A DNA stretch of 64,000 nucleotides from Streptacidiphilus carbonis (GTDB taxonomy: Bacteria > Actinomycetota > Actinomycetes > Streptomycetales > Streptomycetaceae). Positions 1-7,168 of this stretch are shown in pieces. Below the pieces are notes generated by a model. The model ran no database searches, was not told the DNA's origin, and worked only from the letters and a program-made list of their open reading frames with translations. Every line of letters begins with the position of its first letter. Positions within the stretch are counted from its first letter, which is position 1. The stretch covers positions 100,207 to 164,206 of the forward strand of contig NZ_BBPM01000001.1 of assembly GCF_000787775.1 (NCBI RefSeq). Reading direction: 5' to 3'. A program made the translations under genes and the position numbers.

Positions 1-87
1 GCGCGGCCGGGGGCCGGCGGGGGCCAGCGCGCCGGGGTCCTGCGGGACGGCGGGCGCGGCGGGCGCGGCGGTGTGGTCACGGGTCAC
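1..87 (-). CDS. N-terminal fragment of an unidentified gene, cut by the window edge
   Basis: Only the first 29 codons are present. The reading frame starts with GTG (85-87), which overlaps the TGA of the upstream CBS-domain gene as GTGA, and a GGAGG lies 8 nt before it. Third positions in this frame are almost all G or C, which supports coding. The visible peptide is a low-complexity Ala/Pro-rich stretch (starts VTRDHTAAPAAP) and shows no domain. The overlap implies translational coupling with the MgtE-like protein and co-transcription behind the M-box leader, so a metal transport or metal-related role is a reasonable guess but is not shown by the sequence. Confidence 0.6.
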   Translation of the reverse strand, partial: MTRDHTAAPAAPAVPQDPGALAPAGPRPR

Positions 88-1451
88 TGCAGGAACCTCC
101 GGAAGTGCAGGCGCCCGCGCTGGGGCAGCAGGGTGTCCAGGACGTCGTCGGCCAGGATGCGGCCGATCGGACGGTCCTGGTCGTCGACCACCAGCAGCGA
201 GGAGGCGCGGGAGGCGACCAGGAGTTCGGCGGCCTCGGTGATGCGCGCCTGCGGGCGGACGGTGGCCGGGGGGCCGAACTGGGTCAGCCACTGCGCCAGT
301 TCACCCATCGTGGTGGAGTCCTCGGCCACGGCCAGGTCGAACAGGGCGATGTCGGCCTGCAGTACGCCGCGATCGTCCACCAGGGCGACGGCGTCGATCT
401 CGGCGCGGTGCTCGGCCAGTTCGGCCAGGGTGCGGCGCACGGCGGCGACGGTGTCCCGGTGCTGGAAGGCCACCACCCGCGGCGTCATGCAGCCGCCGGC
501 CGTTCCCTCCCGATAGGCCAGCAGCCCGCGCAGCTCGGCCGCGTCGGCATCCGGGAGGCGGCCCAGCAGCGTCTCGCGCTCGCCGGAGTGCAGGTCGCGC
601 AGGGCGTCGACGGCCTCGTCCGGCTCCATCTCCTCCACCAGCCGTGCGGCGTCCTCGGGCGCGGCCTCGCGCAGCAGGTTCTCCAACTCGGCGGGCTCCA
701 TCTCCTCCAGGGCGTCGGCGACATGGGCCGGTGCCAGCCAGGTCAGCAGCTGCTGGCGCTCGATCCGGCCCAAGTCCTCCAGGACGTCGGCCAGTTCGGC
801 GGGGCGCAGCCGGTGCAGGGCGGCACGGGAGGCGCGCAGGTGCACCTGCGCCGGGCCGTCGGTCGCCTGTTCCGCGAAGGGCGCCACCGACTGCCAGTCC
901 ACGACGCGCTCGGGGGTGGCGCGCGACTGCCAGCGCCGCGGACCCAGGCGCCGCAGCAGCGTGGGCAGGCTCACGTCCACGCCCACCAGTACCGAGCGGC
1001 TGCCCTGCGGCGCCAGGTACAGGTCGGCGGCGCGGCTGACCTGGACGCCGTCGACGTCGACGAGTTGGTGGTCCAGCACGTCCCGGCACAGCAGCACCTC
1101 GCCGGGTCGCCGCTCGAACTCGCGCAGGTCCAGTCGGGCGGTGCTCAGCTCCACCCGGTCCCCGGCCAGCCGGCCGACGCAGTCGGCGGCGATGAAGGCG
1201 CGGCGCCGCCCGACGCGCACCACCAGGCCGGTGACCGGCGGGTACGGCTCGGTCCCGTACAGGCGGGCGACGACGTCGACGATCCGGCCGACCTCCTCGC
1301 CGGCCTGGTTGGTGACCGGTCGGCCGACCAGTCCGGCCAGGGAGACCAGGGAGGCGCGCACCGCCTGGGAGGCGGTGGCGCGGCGGACGAGTTGCACCCT
1401 GCGGTTGCGCAGGCGCTCCGATGTGGCCATGAGCAAGGTGTTGGCAGCCAT
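84..1451 (-). CDS. PRC-barrel / MgtE N-terminal / CBS-pair protein (Mg2+-linked regulatory protein)
   Basis: 455 residues. An N-terminal PRC-barrel-like segment (about residues 25-110, with GRPVTNQAGEEVGRIVDVV) is followed by an MgtE intracellular N-domain of helical repeats (about 190-310, repeated ADVLEDL/ADALEEME motifs) and two C-terminal CBS motifs (about 320-455). No membrane segments are present, so this is not itself an MgtE channel; in MgtE the N and CBS domains sense cytosolic Mg2+ and gate the pore. ATG at 1451 is chosen over an upstream in-frame start because AAGGGG lies 8 nt before it. Transcription probably comes from the promoter and M-box upstream. The next gene overlaps its stop codon. 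Function as an Mg2+ sensor or partner of that gene is inferred. Confidence 0.85.
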   Translation of the reverse strand: MAANTLLMATSERLRNRRVQLVRRATASQAVRASLVSLAGLVGRPVTNQAGEEVGRIVDVVARLYGTEPYPPVTGLVVRVGRRRAFIAADCVGRLAGDRVELSTARLDLREFERRPGEVLLCRDVLDHQLVDVDGVQVSRAADLYLAPQGSRSVLVGVDVSLPTLLRRLGPRRWQSRATPERVVDWQSVAPFAEQATDGPAQVHLRASRAALHRLRPAELADVLEDLGRIERQQLLTWLAPAHVADALEEMEPAELENLLREAAPEDAARLVEEMEPDEAVDALRDLHSGERETLLGRLPDADAAELRGLLAYREGTAGGCMTPRVVAFQHRDTVAAVRRTLAELAEHRAEIDAVALVDDRGVLQADIALFDLAVAEDSTTMGELAQWLTQFGPPATVRPQARITEAAELLVASRASSLLVVDDQDRPIGRILADDVLDTLLPQRGRLHFRRFLQ

Positions 1452-1577
1452 GGTGGACACCCCTTTCGCCCGACGGGCAGGGCGACGGGCGGCAGCAGGC
1501 AGCACGCGTCCCCGCAGGTCCGCCCGGGCCCGGTGACAGGCAGTCGGACGACGGACGTGCGAGAGGGAAGGGAGTGG

Positions 1578-1652
1578 CTACCGTGCGCCGCGGAAGGACG
1601 ACGAGGACGACGTGGGCTGGGGCCGACTATGGCCCGGACTACTGTCCAACAC
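1578..1652 (-). CDS. putative 24-residue leader peptide between M-box and MgtE-like gene
   Basis: A short open frame starts with GTG (1650-1652) directly behind a strong GGAAGGAGG and ends with TAG 24 codons later. The peptide is Ser- and Pro-rich (MLDSSPGHSRPQPTSSSSSF and four more residues). It lies in the transcribed leader between the M-box and the MgtE-like gene, where a translated leader could affect the expression platform, as leader peptides do for some other Mg2+ genes. The strong ribosome site is the main support; conservation has not been tested, so this may be chance. Confidence 0.3.
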   Translation of the reverse strand: MLDSSPGHSRPQPTSSSSSFRGAR

Positions 1653-1710
1653 TCGCCTCCTTCCGGCCGTGACGCCCGCGGGCGTCTCTCAAGGCACGCA
1701 AGGGGAAGGA

Positions 1711-1726
1711 CCGGGCGGAGACCCGG
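1711..1726 (-). terminator. small GC hairpin after the M-box, possible expression platform
   Basis: CCGGG and CCCGG arms face each other around a 6-nt loop, starting about 12 nt after the 3' end of the M-box core on the minus strand. No U-tract follows. It may be part of the switching structure (terminator or anti-terminator), but this is only suggested by position. Confidence 0.3.
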
Positions 1727-1737
1727 CACACCCCAAC

Positions 1738-1890
1738 TCGTCAGAGCTTTGGCACTCCACGGCGTGTCCCTGCGCGGGAAGCCACTTGGGGTCACCCCTT
1801 AGGTCGGGGAGACCTGTCCTGATCCGGAGCGTCTCTCGACGGGTGGGATCAGTGGCCTGTGTCCGTGAAGACGCCTCACCGAACGAGGTG
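1738..1890 (-). ncRNA. M-box (ykoK leader) Mg2+ riboswitch
   Basis: Read on the minus strand, the block opens with CGTTCGGTGAGGCG (1871-1884 region), continues with ACACAGGCCACTG and GGACAGGTCTCCCC, and closes with GTGCCAAAGCTCTGACGA (1738-1755). These are the hallmark conserved segments of the M-box aptamer, in the right order and spacing. M-box RNAs fold when Mg2+ is plentiful and shut off Mg2+ transport genes. It sits downstream of a plausible promoter and about 290 nt upstream of the MgtE-N/CBS gene on the same strand, which fits its known role. Confidence 0.9.
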
Positions 1891-1908
1891 TCCCAAACAA
1901 CAGGTCGC

Positions 1909-1938
1909 ATCCTACGCCCGTGCTGCCACAGACCCCAA
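1909..1938 (-). promoter_or_regulatory. promoter of the M-box leader
   Basis: On the minus strand TTGGGG (1933-1938) and TAGGAT (1909-1914) are separated by 18 nt, a good match to a vegetative actinobacterial promoter. Initiation about 7 nt downstream would start the transcript just before the M-box. Confidence 0.6.
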
Positions 1939-1958
1939 CCCCGCTGGTCGGACGGGCG

Positions 1959-2849
1959 TCAGCTCTTGCCGACCCCGGCGGTGATGCCGGCGACGATGTA
2001 GCGCTGCAGCACCAGGAAGACCACGAGCAGCGGCGCGGTGCCCAGGACGACGGTGGGCAGCAGTTGGGCGGTGCTGTAGGCGTGGGTGCCGATGGTCGAG
2101 TAGACGTCCAGGGTGATGGTCTGCTTGCTGTCGGAGGTGAGCATCACCAGCGGGATCACCAGGTCGTTCCAGATCGACAGGGTCAGCGTGATCACCAGGG
2201 TGGCGGTGGCCGGGCGCAGCAGCGGCACGATGACGTGCCAGTAGGTGCGCAGCGGGCCGGCGCCGTCGATGGCGGCGGCCTCTTCCAGTTCGGCGGGGAC
2301 CGAGCGCAGGAAGCTGGTGAAGAACAGCACGGCGAAGGGCAGGCTGAGGGCGGCCTCGGACAGGATCACCGAGGTGTAGCTGTCCAGCAGTTTCAGGTCG
2401 CGCATCAGCATGTAGAGCGGTGTGATCATCACAAAGACGGGGACGGTCAACCCGGCGACAAAGAGCTGGTAGACCAGCCTGGTCCAGCGCCGTGCTATCC
2501 GGGCCATCGGCCAGGCCGCCAGCGAGCCGGTGAACATCACGAGTACCGCGGCGCCGCCGGTGATCAGGACGGTGTTGCCCAGGCTGCGGCCGTAGTCCAT
2601 GTCCTTGATCGCGGCCACGTAGTTGTGCAGGCTCAGGTGGCCGGTCAGGGCGAGGGGATGGGAGGCCACGTCGGTGTCGGACTCCAGGGACACCTTGAGC
2701 ATCAGCAGGATCGGCGCGACCACGATCAGCGTGACCAGCAGCAGGCCGCACTGGGAGGCCACCCGGCGGAGCCGGCGGCGGCGCAGTGGGGCGGTGTCGA
2801 CCGGGGCGGGCTGGAGCGGGGACCGGGTGCGGGGGAAGGTGAGGGTCAT
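1959..2849 (-). CDS. carbohydrate ABC transporter permease (MalG type)
   Basis: 296 residues with about six membrane helices. The EAA loop typical of sugar importer permeases is visible as EEAAAIDGAGPLRTYWHVIVPLL at about two thirds of the length (the family motif is EAAxxDGAxxxxxxxxIxLP). Its ATG overlaps the stop codon of the preceding permease as ATGA, so the two are translationally coupled. It is the last gene of the GH2-binding protein-permease-permease operon. No ATPase gene is present here; actinobacterial sugar importers often share a distant MsiK-type ATPase, which is assumed for this system. Confidence 0.92.
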   Translation of the reverse strand: MTLTFPRTRSPLQPAPVDTAPLRRRRLRRVASQCGLLLVTLIVVAPILLMLKVSLESDTDVASHPLALTGHLSLHNYVAAIKDMDYGRSLGNTVLITGGAAVLVMFTGSLAAWPMARIARRWTRLVYQLFVAGLTVPVFVMITPLYMLMRDLKLLDSYTSVILSEAALSLPFAVLFFTSFLRSVPAELEEAAAIDGAGPLRTYWHVIVPLLRPATATLVITLTLSIWNDLVIPLVMLTSDSKQTITLDVYSTIGTHAYSTAQLLPTVVLGTAPLLVVFLVLQRYIVAGITAGVGKS

Positions 2850-3718
2850 GCGGCGACCTCCCGGCGGCGCAGGAACGTGGTGAGCAGGACGCCGACGACC
2901 ACGGTGATGACCAGCAGCAGGACGGCGACGGCGGTGCCGTACGCGAAGTGGAAGTCGTGGAAGCTGTCCTGGAAGACGACGTAGCTCAGGGTCTGGGTGG
3001 AATTGGCGGGGCCGCCGTCGGTCATGATGAACGGCAGGTCGAACACGCGCAGCGAGCCGATGGTGGACAGGGTCAGGTTCACCGTCAGCGACGGTGCCAG
3101 CAGCGGCCAGTCGATGTGGCGGAACCGGGCCAGGCCGCGGGCGCCGTCCAGGGCGGCCGCCTCCATCAGGCTCTGCGGGATGGACAGGTAGTTGGACAGG
3201 TAGATGGTGGCCGTGTAGCCCAGGTACATCCACATGTAGGAGACGGCGATCGCCATCAGCGCGGTGTGGGTGTCGCCGAGCCAGGACATCTCCAGGCGGT
3301 GCAGGCCCAGGGCGTTCATCACGGCGTCCAGCGGGCCGCCGACCGGGGAGTAGATGAAGGACCACAGGTAAGAGACCGCGACCAGCGCCATCATGGCCGG
3401 CATCAGCAGACCGGTGCGGGCGATGGTGCGCACGGCGGGCGAGTTGTACAGCCAGGAGGCGACCGCCAGGCCGAGCACGTTCTGCACGACCACCACGACC
3501 ACGGTGTAGACGAGGGTGTTCTTCAGCGCGGCCAGGACCTGGGGGTCCTGGAAGGCCTGCCGGTAGTTGTCGAGTCCGATGAAGGAGCCGCCGATGACGC
3601 CGTGCGCGTCGGTGAGGCTGAGCAGCAGGCCCTTGGCGGTGGGGTAGAGGATGAACAGCGCGTAGAGCGCCGTGGCGGGCAGCATCAGCAGTGCGGCGGA
3701 GCGGGTGGTGAGTCTCAC
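2846..3718 (-). CDS. carbohydrate ABC transporter permease (MalF type)
   Basis: 290 residues with about six membrane helices and an EAA loop (MEAAALDGARGLARFRHIDWPLL). A GTG start at 3718 is chosen because GAGG lies 8 nt upstream and the protein then begins directly before the first helix (VRLTTRSAALLMLP). It overlaps the next permease by 4 bp and forms a heterodimeric channel with it by analogy to MalFG. Two strong hairpins separate it from the binding-protein gene upstream, which should lower permease output relative to the binding protein. Confidence 0.92.
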   Translation of the reverse strand: MRLTTRSAALLMLPATALYALFILYPTAKGLLLSLTDAHGVIGGSFIGLDNYRQAFQDPQVLAALKNTLVYTVVVVVVQNVLGLAVASWLYNSPAVRTIARTGLLMPAMMALVAVSYLWSFIYSPVGGPLDAVMNALGLHRLEMSWLGDTHTALMAIAVSYMWMYLGYTATIYLSNYLSIPQSLMEAAALDGARGLARFRHIDWPLLAPSLTVNLTLSTIGSLRVFDLPFIMTDGGPANSTQTLSYVVFQDSFHDFHFAYGTAVAVLLLVITVVVGVLLTTFLRRREVAA

Positions 3719-3748
3719 AGCGACGACCTCGTCGGGTGGCGGAGGGAC

Positions 3749-3822
3749 TGCGGGGCCGGGCCGGGGTCCGGCCCCGCACGGTGCGGACTGTCGGGGTCCC
3801 GGCCGCCGGGGCGGCCGGGACC
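3749..3822 (-). terminator. tandem intra-operon hairpins between binding protein and permeases
   Basis: Two strong inverted repeats lie between the binding-protein stop and the permease start: an outer pair with 13-bp arms (3795-3807 and 3810-3822, GGTCCCGGCCGCC) and a second pair with 11-bp arms (3749-3759 and 3768-3778, TGCGGGGCCGG). No U-tract is seen. Such hairpins commonly cause partial termination or protect the upstream mRNA, giving excess binding protein. Confidence 0.6.
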
Positions 3823-3834
3823 GGTGCGCGGCGG

Positions 3835-5106
3835 CTACTTGGCGGGGGTCTTGGGGATGTCCTTGTCGAGCTGGGCGAGCAGCGAGCCGGTGTCCATGCC
3901 CGGGTCGTTGAACAGGGAGTTGAGCTGCGCGGTGAACTTGTCCTCGGAGTTGGGGTAGTTGGGCACCTCGACCTGGGAGGGGCTGGTGTCGCCGGCCGCG
4001 AAGGCGGCGGCCACCGGGGCGGCCTGGGGCACCTGCGGGCTGGGCACGTCGGTCAGGGTGCTGAAGCAGCTCTCGGCCTTGAGGTAGGCGCTGTCCTGCG
4101 CCGGCTGCGACATGAAGTCGACGTACTCCTTGGCGGCCTGCTGCTGCTTGGAGGCGGCGTTGACCGACCAGCCGGAGCCGATGAAGGTGAAGGTCTTGGG
4201 CTTGCTGCCGGCCGGCCCGCCGGGGAAGGGGTTGAGGGTGAAGTCGAACGTGGCGGCCTGCTGGTAGTGCGTCAGGTCCCAGGCGCCGTCGACGTAGAAG
4301 GCCCACTTGCCGGCGGTGAAGCCGGCGACGCCCTGGCTGAAGGGGTCGATGCCGTTCATGGTCTTGCCGTCCACCAGGCCGCCGGTGAGCAACTGCTTGA
4401 GGTGGTCGATGACCGGGGACCAGCTCGCGGCCCAGGTGGAGCCGCCGTTGTCGTAGCCGCTGCCCCAGGCGGGGTCGACCAGGTTGGCGGCGAGCGCCAG
4501 CGAGACCTGCTCGGCGTCCCAGCCCTTGAGGTTGGGGATCTCCAGGCCGCCGATGTTCTTGGCCTTGAGCGTCTGCAGCGCGGCGAGCAGTTCGGGCCAG
4601 GTCCGCGGCACCTGGGTGATGCCGGCCTGCTTGAGCAGGCTCATGTTGGCGTACAGGCCGATGGGGATGTTCTGCTGGACGAAGTCGTAGGTCTTGCCGC
4701 CCACCTGGGTGTACGGGGCCAGGCTCGGCATCGTGCGCTTGACCCAGGGCTGGTCGCTGAGGTCGGCCAGGAAGCCCTGCTGCTGCCAGGTGGTCAGGCG
4801 GCTCTTGTTGACCATCAGCACGTCCGCGGCTGTGCCGGCGGCCAGGCGGGTGTTGTTGTAGGCGTCGTACTCGGTGTTGGCGACGTACTTGTAGTCGACC
4901 TTGACGTCGGGATGGGCCTTCTCGAAGGCGGCGTTGATGGCCGGGATGTCGGCGATCTCGTTGCCGCCGCCCTCGAAGCCGACCACGGTCAGCGTGGTCC
5001 TGCCGCCGACGGTGGCGGAGCCGGAGGAGGACGAGCAGGCGGCCAGTCCGAGGACGAGGGCGGAGGCTGCCGCGGCGGCGGTCAGCAGGCGGGGTCGGGT
5101 GCGCAA
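3835..5106 (-). CDS. extracellular sugar-binding lipoprotein of an ABC importer
   Basis: 423 residues. It starts with TTG at 5106, supported by GGAG 8 nt upstream and by the immediate signal sequence. A lipoprotein signal ends in LGLAAC, so Cys is the predicted lipid anchor, followed by a Ser-rich linker. The rest follows a family 1 solute-binding fold (TTLTVVGFEGGG, IPAINAAFEKAHPDVKV, WAFYVDGAWD). It should capture an oligosaccharide outside the membrane and hand it to the two permeases encoded next. Gene order after the GH2 enzyme and the shared operators suggest the ligand is a substrate or product of that enzyme. Confidence 0.93.
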   Translation of the reverse strand: MRTRPRLLTAAAAASALVLGLAACSSSSGSATVGGRTTLTVVGFEGGGNEIADIPAINAAFEKAHPDVKVDYKYVANTEYDAYNNTRLAAGTAADVLMVNKSRLTTWQQQGFLADLSDQPWVKRTMPSLAPYTQVGGKTYDFVQQNIPIGLYANMSLLKQAGITQVPRTWPELLAALQTLKAKNIGGLEIPNLKGWDAEQVSLALAANLVDPAWGSGYDNGGSTWAASWSPVIDHLKQLLTGGLVDGKTMNGIDPFSQGVAGFTAGKWAFYVDGAWDLTHYQQAATFDFTLNPFPGGPAGSKPKTFTFIGSGWSVNAASKQQQAAKEYVDFMSQPAQDSAYLKAESCFSTLTDVPSPQVPQAAPVAAAFAAGDTSPSQVEVPNYPNSEDKFTAQLNSLFNDPGMDTGSLLAQLDKDIPKTPAK

Positions 5107-5139
5107 AGCGGGCTCCTGGAGAGGGTTCGGGCGGGGGTG

Positions 5140-5161
5140 CCGGCGAGGAGGGCCTCGCCGG
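5140..5161 (-). terminator. hairpin between GH2 and binding-protein genes
   Basis: CCGGCGAGG (5140-5148) and CCTCGCCGG (5153-5161) form a 9-bp stem with a 4-nt loop immediately after the GH2 stop codon. It has no U-tract and lies inside the operon, so partial termination or mRNA stabilisation is more likely than a full stop. Confidence 0.45.
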
Positions 5162-5162
5162 G

Positions 5163-7082
5163 TCAGGGCTGCTCGAGTTCGTACGCCGCCGCCCGGAATT
5201 GAATCTTCCGGATGCGGTCGGTGTCGAGCTTTCGGCTCCGGTCGAAGCGGTATATGCCGTTTTGTTCCTGGAAGACATCGGTGAGCTGGGTGAAGCAGTA
5301 GCCGAACATGAGCGGGTCGGCGATCAGGACGTCGACCAGGCCGGCGAAGCGCTGGTACCAGGCCTCCTCGCTGCCCGGGGTGTCGCCGTACCCCCATGAG
5401 CCGGTGTCGGGCTCCCCGGCGCGGTCGGTGGGCCAGTGGATGCCGCCGAACTCGCTGCAGAAGTAGGGCTGGCCGGCGTAAGGCAGGGACCAGGCGGAGC
5501 CGTCGGGGGCCGTGTTGACGTACGGCTTGCCGTCGGCCAGTCCGGCCATGTCCTGGGCGAAGCGCTCGGGGTCCTGCTGGTAGTTGTGCGAGTCGTACAC
5601 GTCGGTCTCGGGCACGCGGTGGGAGTAGCCGGAGCTGTCGATCACCGGGCGGGTCCGGTCGGCGGCCTTGGTGGCCAGGAACATGCCGCGGGTGACGTCG
5701 TCCAGGGCCGTGATGCGGTCGGTGAGCTTCTGGAAGGTCTCGTTCAGCGGGCACCAGCCGATGATCGAGGGGTGGTTGTAGTCGCGCTCGACCACCTCCA
5801 GCCACTCGGTGATGAACGAGGCGGTGGGCACCTGGCGTTCGTGCCAGCCGCCGACCTTGGCGCCCCAGTCGCCGAACTCGCCCCAGACCAGGTAGCCCAG
5901 GCGGTCGGCGTGGTAGAGGAAGCGCTCCTCGAAGACCTTCTGGTGCAGCCGGGCGCCGTTGAAGCCGGCGGCCAGCGCGAGCTCGATGTCCCGCACCAGG
6001 TCCTGGTCGCCGGGAGCGGTCATCAGGCCCTCGGGGTACCAGCCCTGATCCAGCACCAGGCGCTGGAACACCCGGCGGCCGTTGAGCAGGACCGCGGTGC
6101 CGTCCACGGTCACCGAGCGCAGCCCGGCGTAGCTCCGCGCGCTGTCCACCAGTTCCCCGTCCAGGTTCCGCAGTTCCAGCTGGAGCGTGTACAGGTGCGG
6201 ATCCTGCGGCGACCAGGGCCGGCGGCGCTCGGCGGGGATGTCCAGCACCAGGTGCGGGGTCCGGTCCGCGGACGCGGAGGCGGACGCCTCGGCGACCAGG
6301 CCCTGCCCGTCGGACAGCACGGCCCAGCAGACGTGGCCAGGGACGTTGCCGGACACCGGCAGGTCCACCAGCAGGCGGCCGCCGGCCAGGTCCGGGGTGA
6401 TCCGCGGCCGGCGCAGGTGGGTCTGCGGCACCGGCTCCAGCCACACGGTCTGCCAGATGCCGGTGACCCGCGGGTAGAAGGCCTCGTAGCCGTCGTAGCG
6501 GGTGGACTGCTTGCCGCGGGCCTGGCTCCCGTGGCGGCTGTCGCGCGCCCGCACCACCAGCTCGGGGCTGGTGCCGGGGGCGGCCACGTCGGTGATGTCG
6601 AAAGTGAAGCCGCTGAACCCGCCGCGGTGGCGGCCCACCTCGTGGCCGTCGACCCACACCGTGGTGTCGTGGTCCACCGCCTGGAAGTGCAGCAGCACCC
6701 GCTGCCCCTGCCAGTCCTGCGGGATCTCCAGGGTCCGGCGGTACCAGACGGACTCCAGGAAGTCCTTGCAGCCGATGCCGGAGAGCGGAGCCTCGGGGGC
6801 GAAGGGGACGGTGATGGCGCCGCTGAGCCGCTGGTGCAGCAGGCCGCGTTCGAGGCCGCTGTCGCCGGGGTCGGCCTCGAACTGCCAGGGGCCGTTGAGG
6901 CAGAGCCAGTCCCGGCGCACGAACTGCGGTCTCGGGTACTCGGGCCTGGGCAGTGCCGGGACGGCGTCGCCCGGGGCGGCGTCGCCCGGGGCGGCGTCGG
7001 CCGTGGGGGCCTCGGCCGCGGCCGGGGCCTGCCGGGTGCCGTCACCGCGGCCAGCTGTTTGCATCGATGCAAAATCGTTCAC
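5163..7082 (-). CDS. glycoside hydrolase family 2 enzyme (beta-galactosidase/beta-glucuronidase type), intracellular
   Basis: 639 residues, no signal peptide. It shows the GH2 layout: sugar-binding jelly roll (about 60-220, including WYRRTLEIP), immunoglobulin-like domain, then a TIM barrel. The acid/base Glu is at about 448 in CPLNE and the nucleophile Glu at about 544 in FCSEFGG. GH2 enzymes remove beta-linked galactose, glucuronate, mannose or arabinose; which sugar applies cannot be read from the sequence. It begins with GTG at 7082, only 7 nt past a good -10 box, so the mRNA may be leaderless. One LacI operator lies inside its first codons and one over the promoter. An internal low-complexity stretch repeats GDAAP near the N terminus. 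Confidence 0.9.
   Translation of the reverse strand: MNDFASMQTAGRGDGTRQAPAAAEAPTADAAPGDAAPGDAVPALPRPEYPRPQFVRRDWLCLNGPWQFEADPGDSGLERGLLHQRLSGAITVPFAPEAPLSGIGCKDFLESVWYRRTLEIPQDWQGQRVLLHFQAVDHDTTVWVDGHEVGRHRGGFSGFTFDITDVAAPGTSPELVVRARDSRHGSQARGKQSTRYDGYEAFYPRVTGIWQTVWLEPVPQTHLRRPRITPDLAGGRLLVDLPVSGNVPGHVCWAVLSDGQGLVAEASASASADRTPHLVLDIPAERRRPWSPQDPHLYTLQLELRNLDGELVDSARSYAGLRSVTVDGTAVLLNGRRVFQRLVLDQGWYPEGLMTAPGDQDLVRDIELALAAGFNGARLHQKVFEERFLYHADRLGYLVWGEFGDWGAKVGGWHERQVPTASFITEWLEVVERDYNHPSIIGWCPLNETFQKLTDRITALDDVTRGMFLATKAADRTRPVIDSSGYSHRVPETDVYDSHNYQQDPERFAQDMAGLADGKPYVNTAPDGSAWSLPYAGQPYFCSEFGGIHWPTDRAGEPDTGSWGYGDTPGSEEAWYQRFAGLVDVLIADPLMFGYCFTQLTDVFQEQNGIYRFDRSRKLDTDRIRKIQFRAAAYELEQP
7058..7073. 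promoter_or_regulatory. LacI-type operator O1, inside the GH2 start codons
   Basis: TTTGCATCGATGCAAA is a perfect 16-bp palindrome with a central CG, typical of LacI-family sites. It covers codons 4 to 9 of the GH2 gene. The adjacent lacI-type gene and the repeats of the same motif at 7105, 8259 and 8334 make it the probable site of that regulator. Confidence 0.8.
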
Positions 7083-7089
7083 GGCAGGG

Positions 7090-7119
7090 AGTATCGGCCG
7101 ATTCTTTGCAACGATGCAA
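7090..7119 (-). promoter_or_regulatory. promoter of the GH2-transporter operon
   Basis: On the minus strand TTGCAT (7114-7119) and GATACT (7090-7095) are spaced by 18 nt. The -35 lies within operator O2. Initiation 7 nt after the -10 would coincide with the GTG start at 7082. Confidence 0.5.
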
Positions 7120-7120
7120 T
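7105..7120. promoter_or_regulatory. LacI-type operator O2, over the GH2 promoter
   Basis: TTTGCAACGATGCAAT differs from the perfect palindrome by one internal base and one end base. It covers the predicted -35 of the GH2 operon, so bound repressor would block polymerase. O1 and O2 centres are 47 bp apart. Confidence 0.75.
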
Positions 7121-7168
7121 GGTGTCGGCGGTAACGAATCGGACTCGGCGGAATCCGGACGCCTGCCT

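Noticed and set aside
105-1802. 565-codon open frame on the plus strand opposite the MgtE-like gene
   Set aside because: It is a GC-rich shadow of the minus-strand gene and M-box; the peptide is low-complexity Gln/Gly/Arg and shows no domain.
2846-5278. 810-codon frame covering a permease and the region of the binding protein
   Set aside because: Only the last 290 codons are the real permease; the earlier part is an out-of-frame reading of the binding-protein gene.
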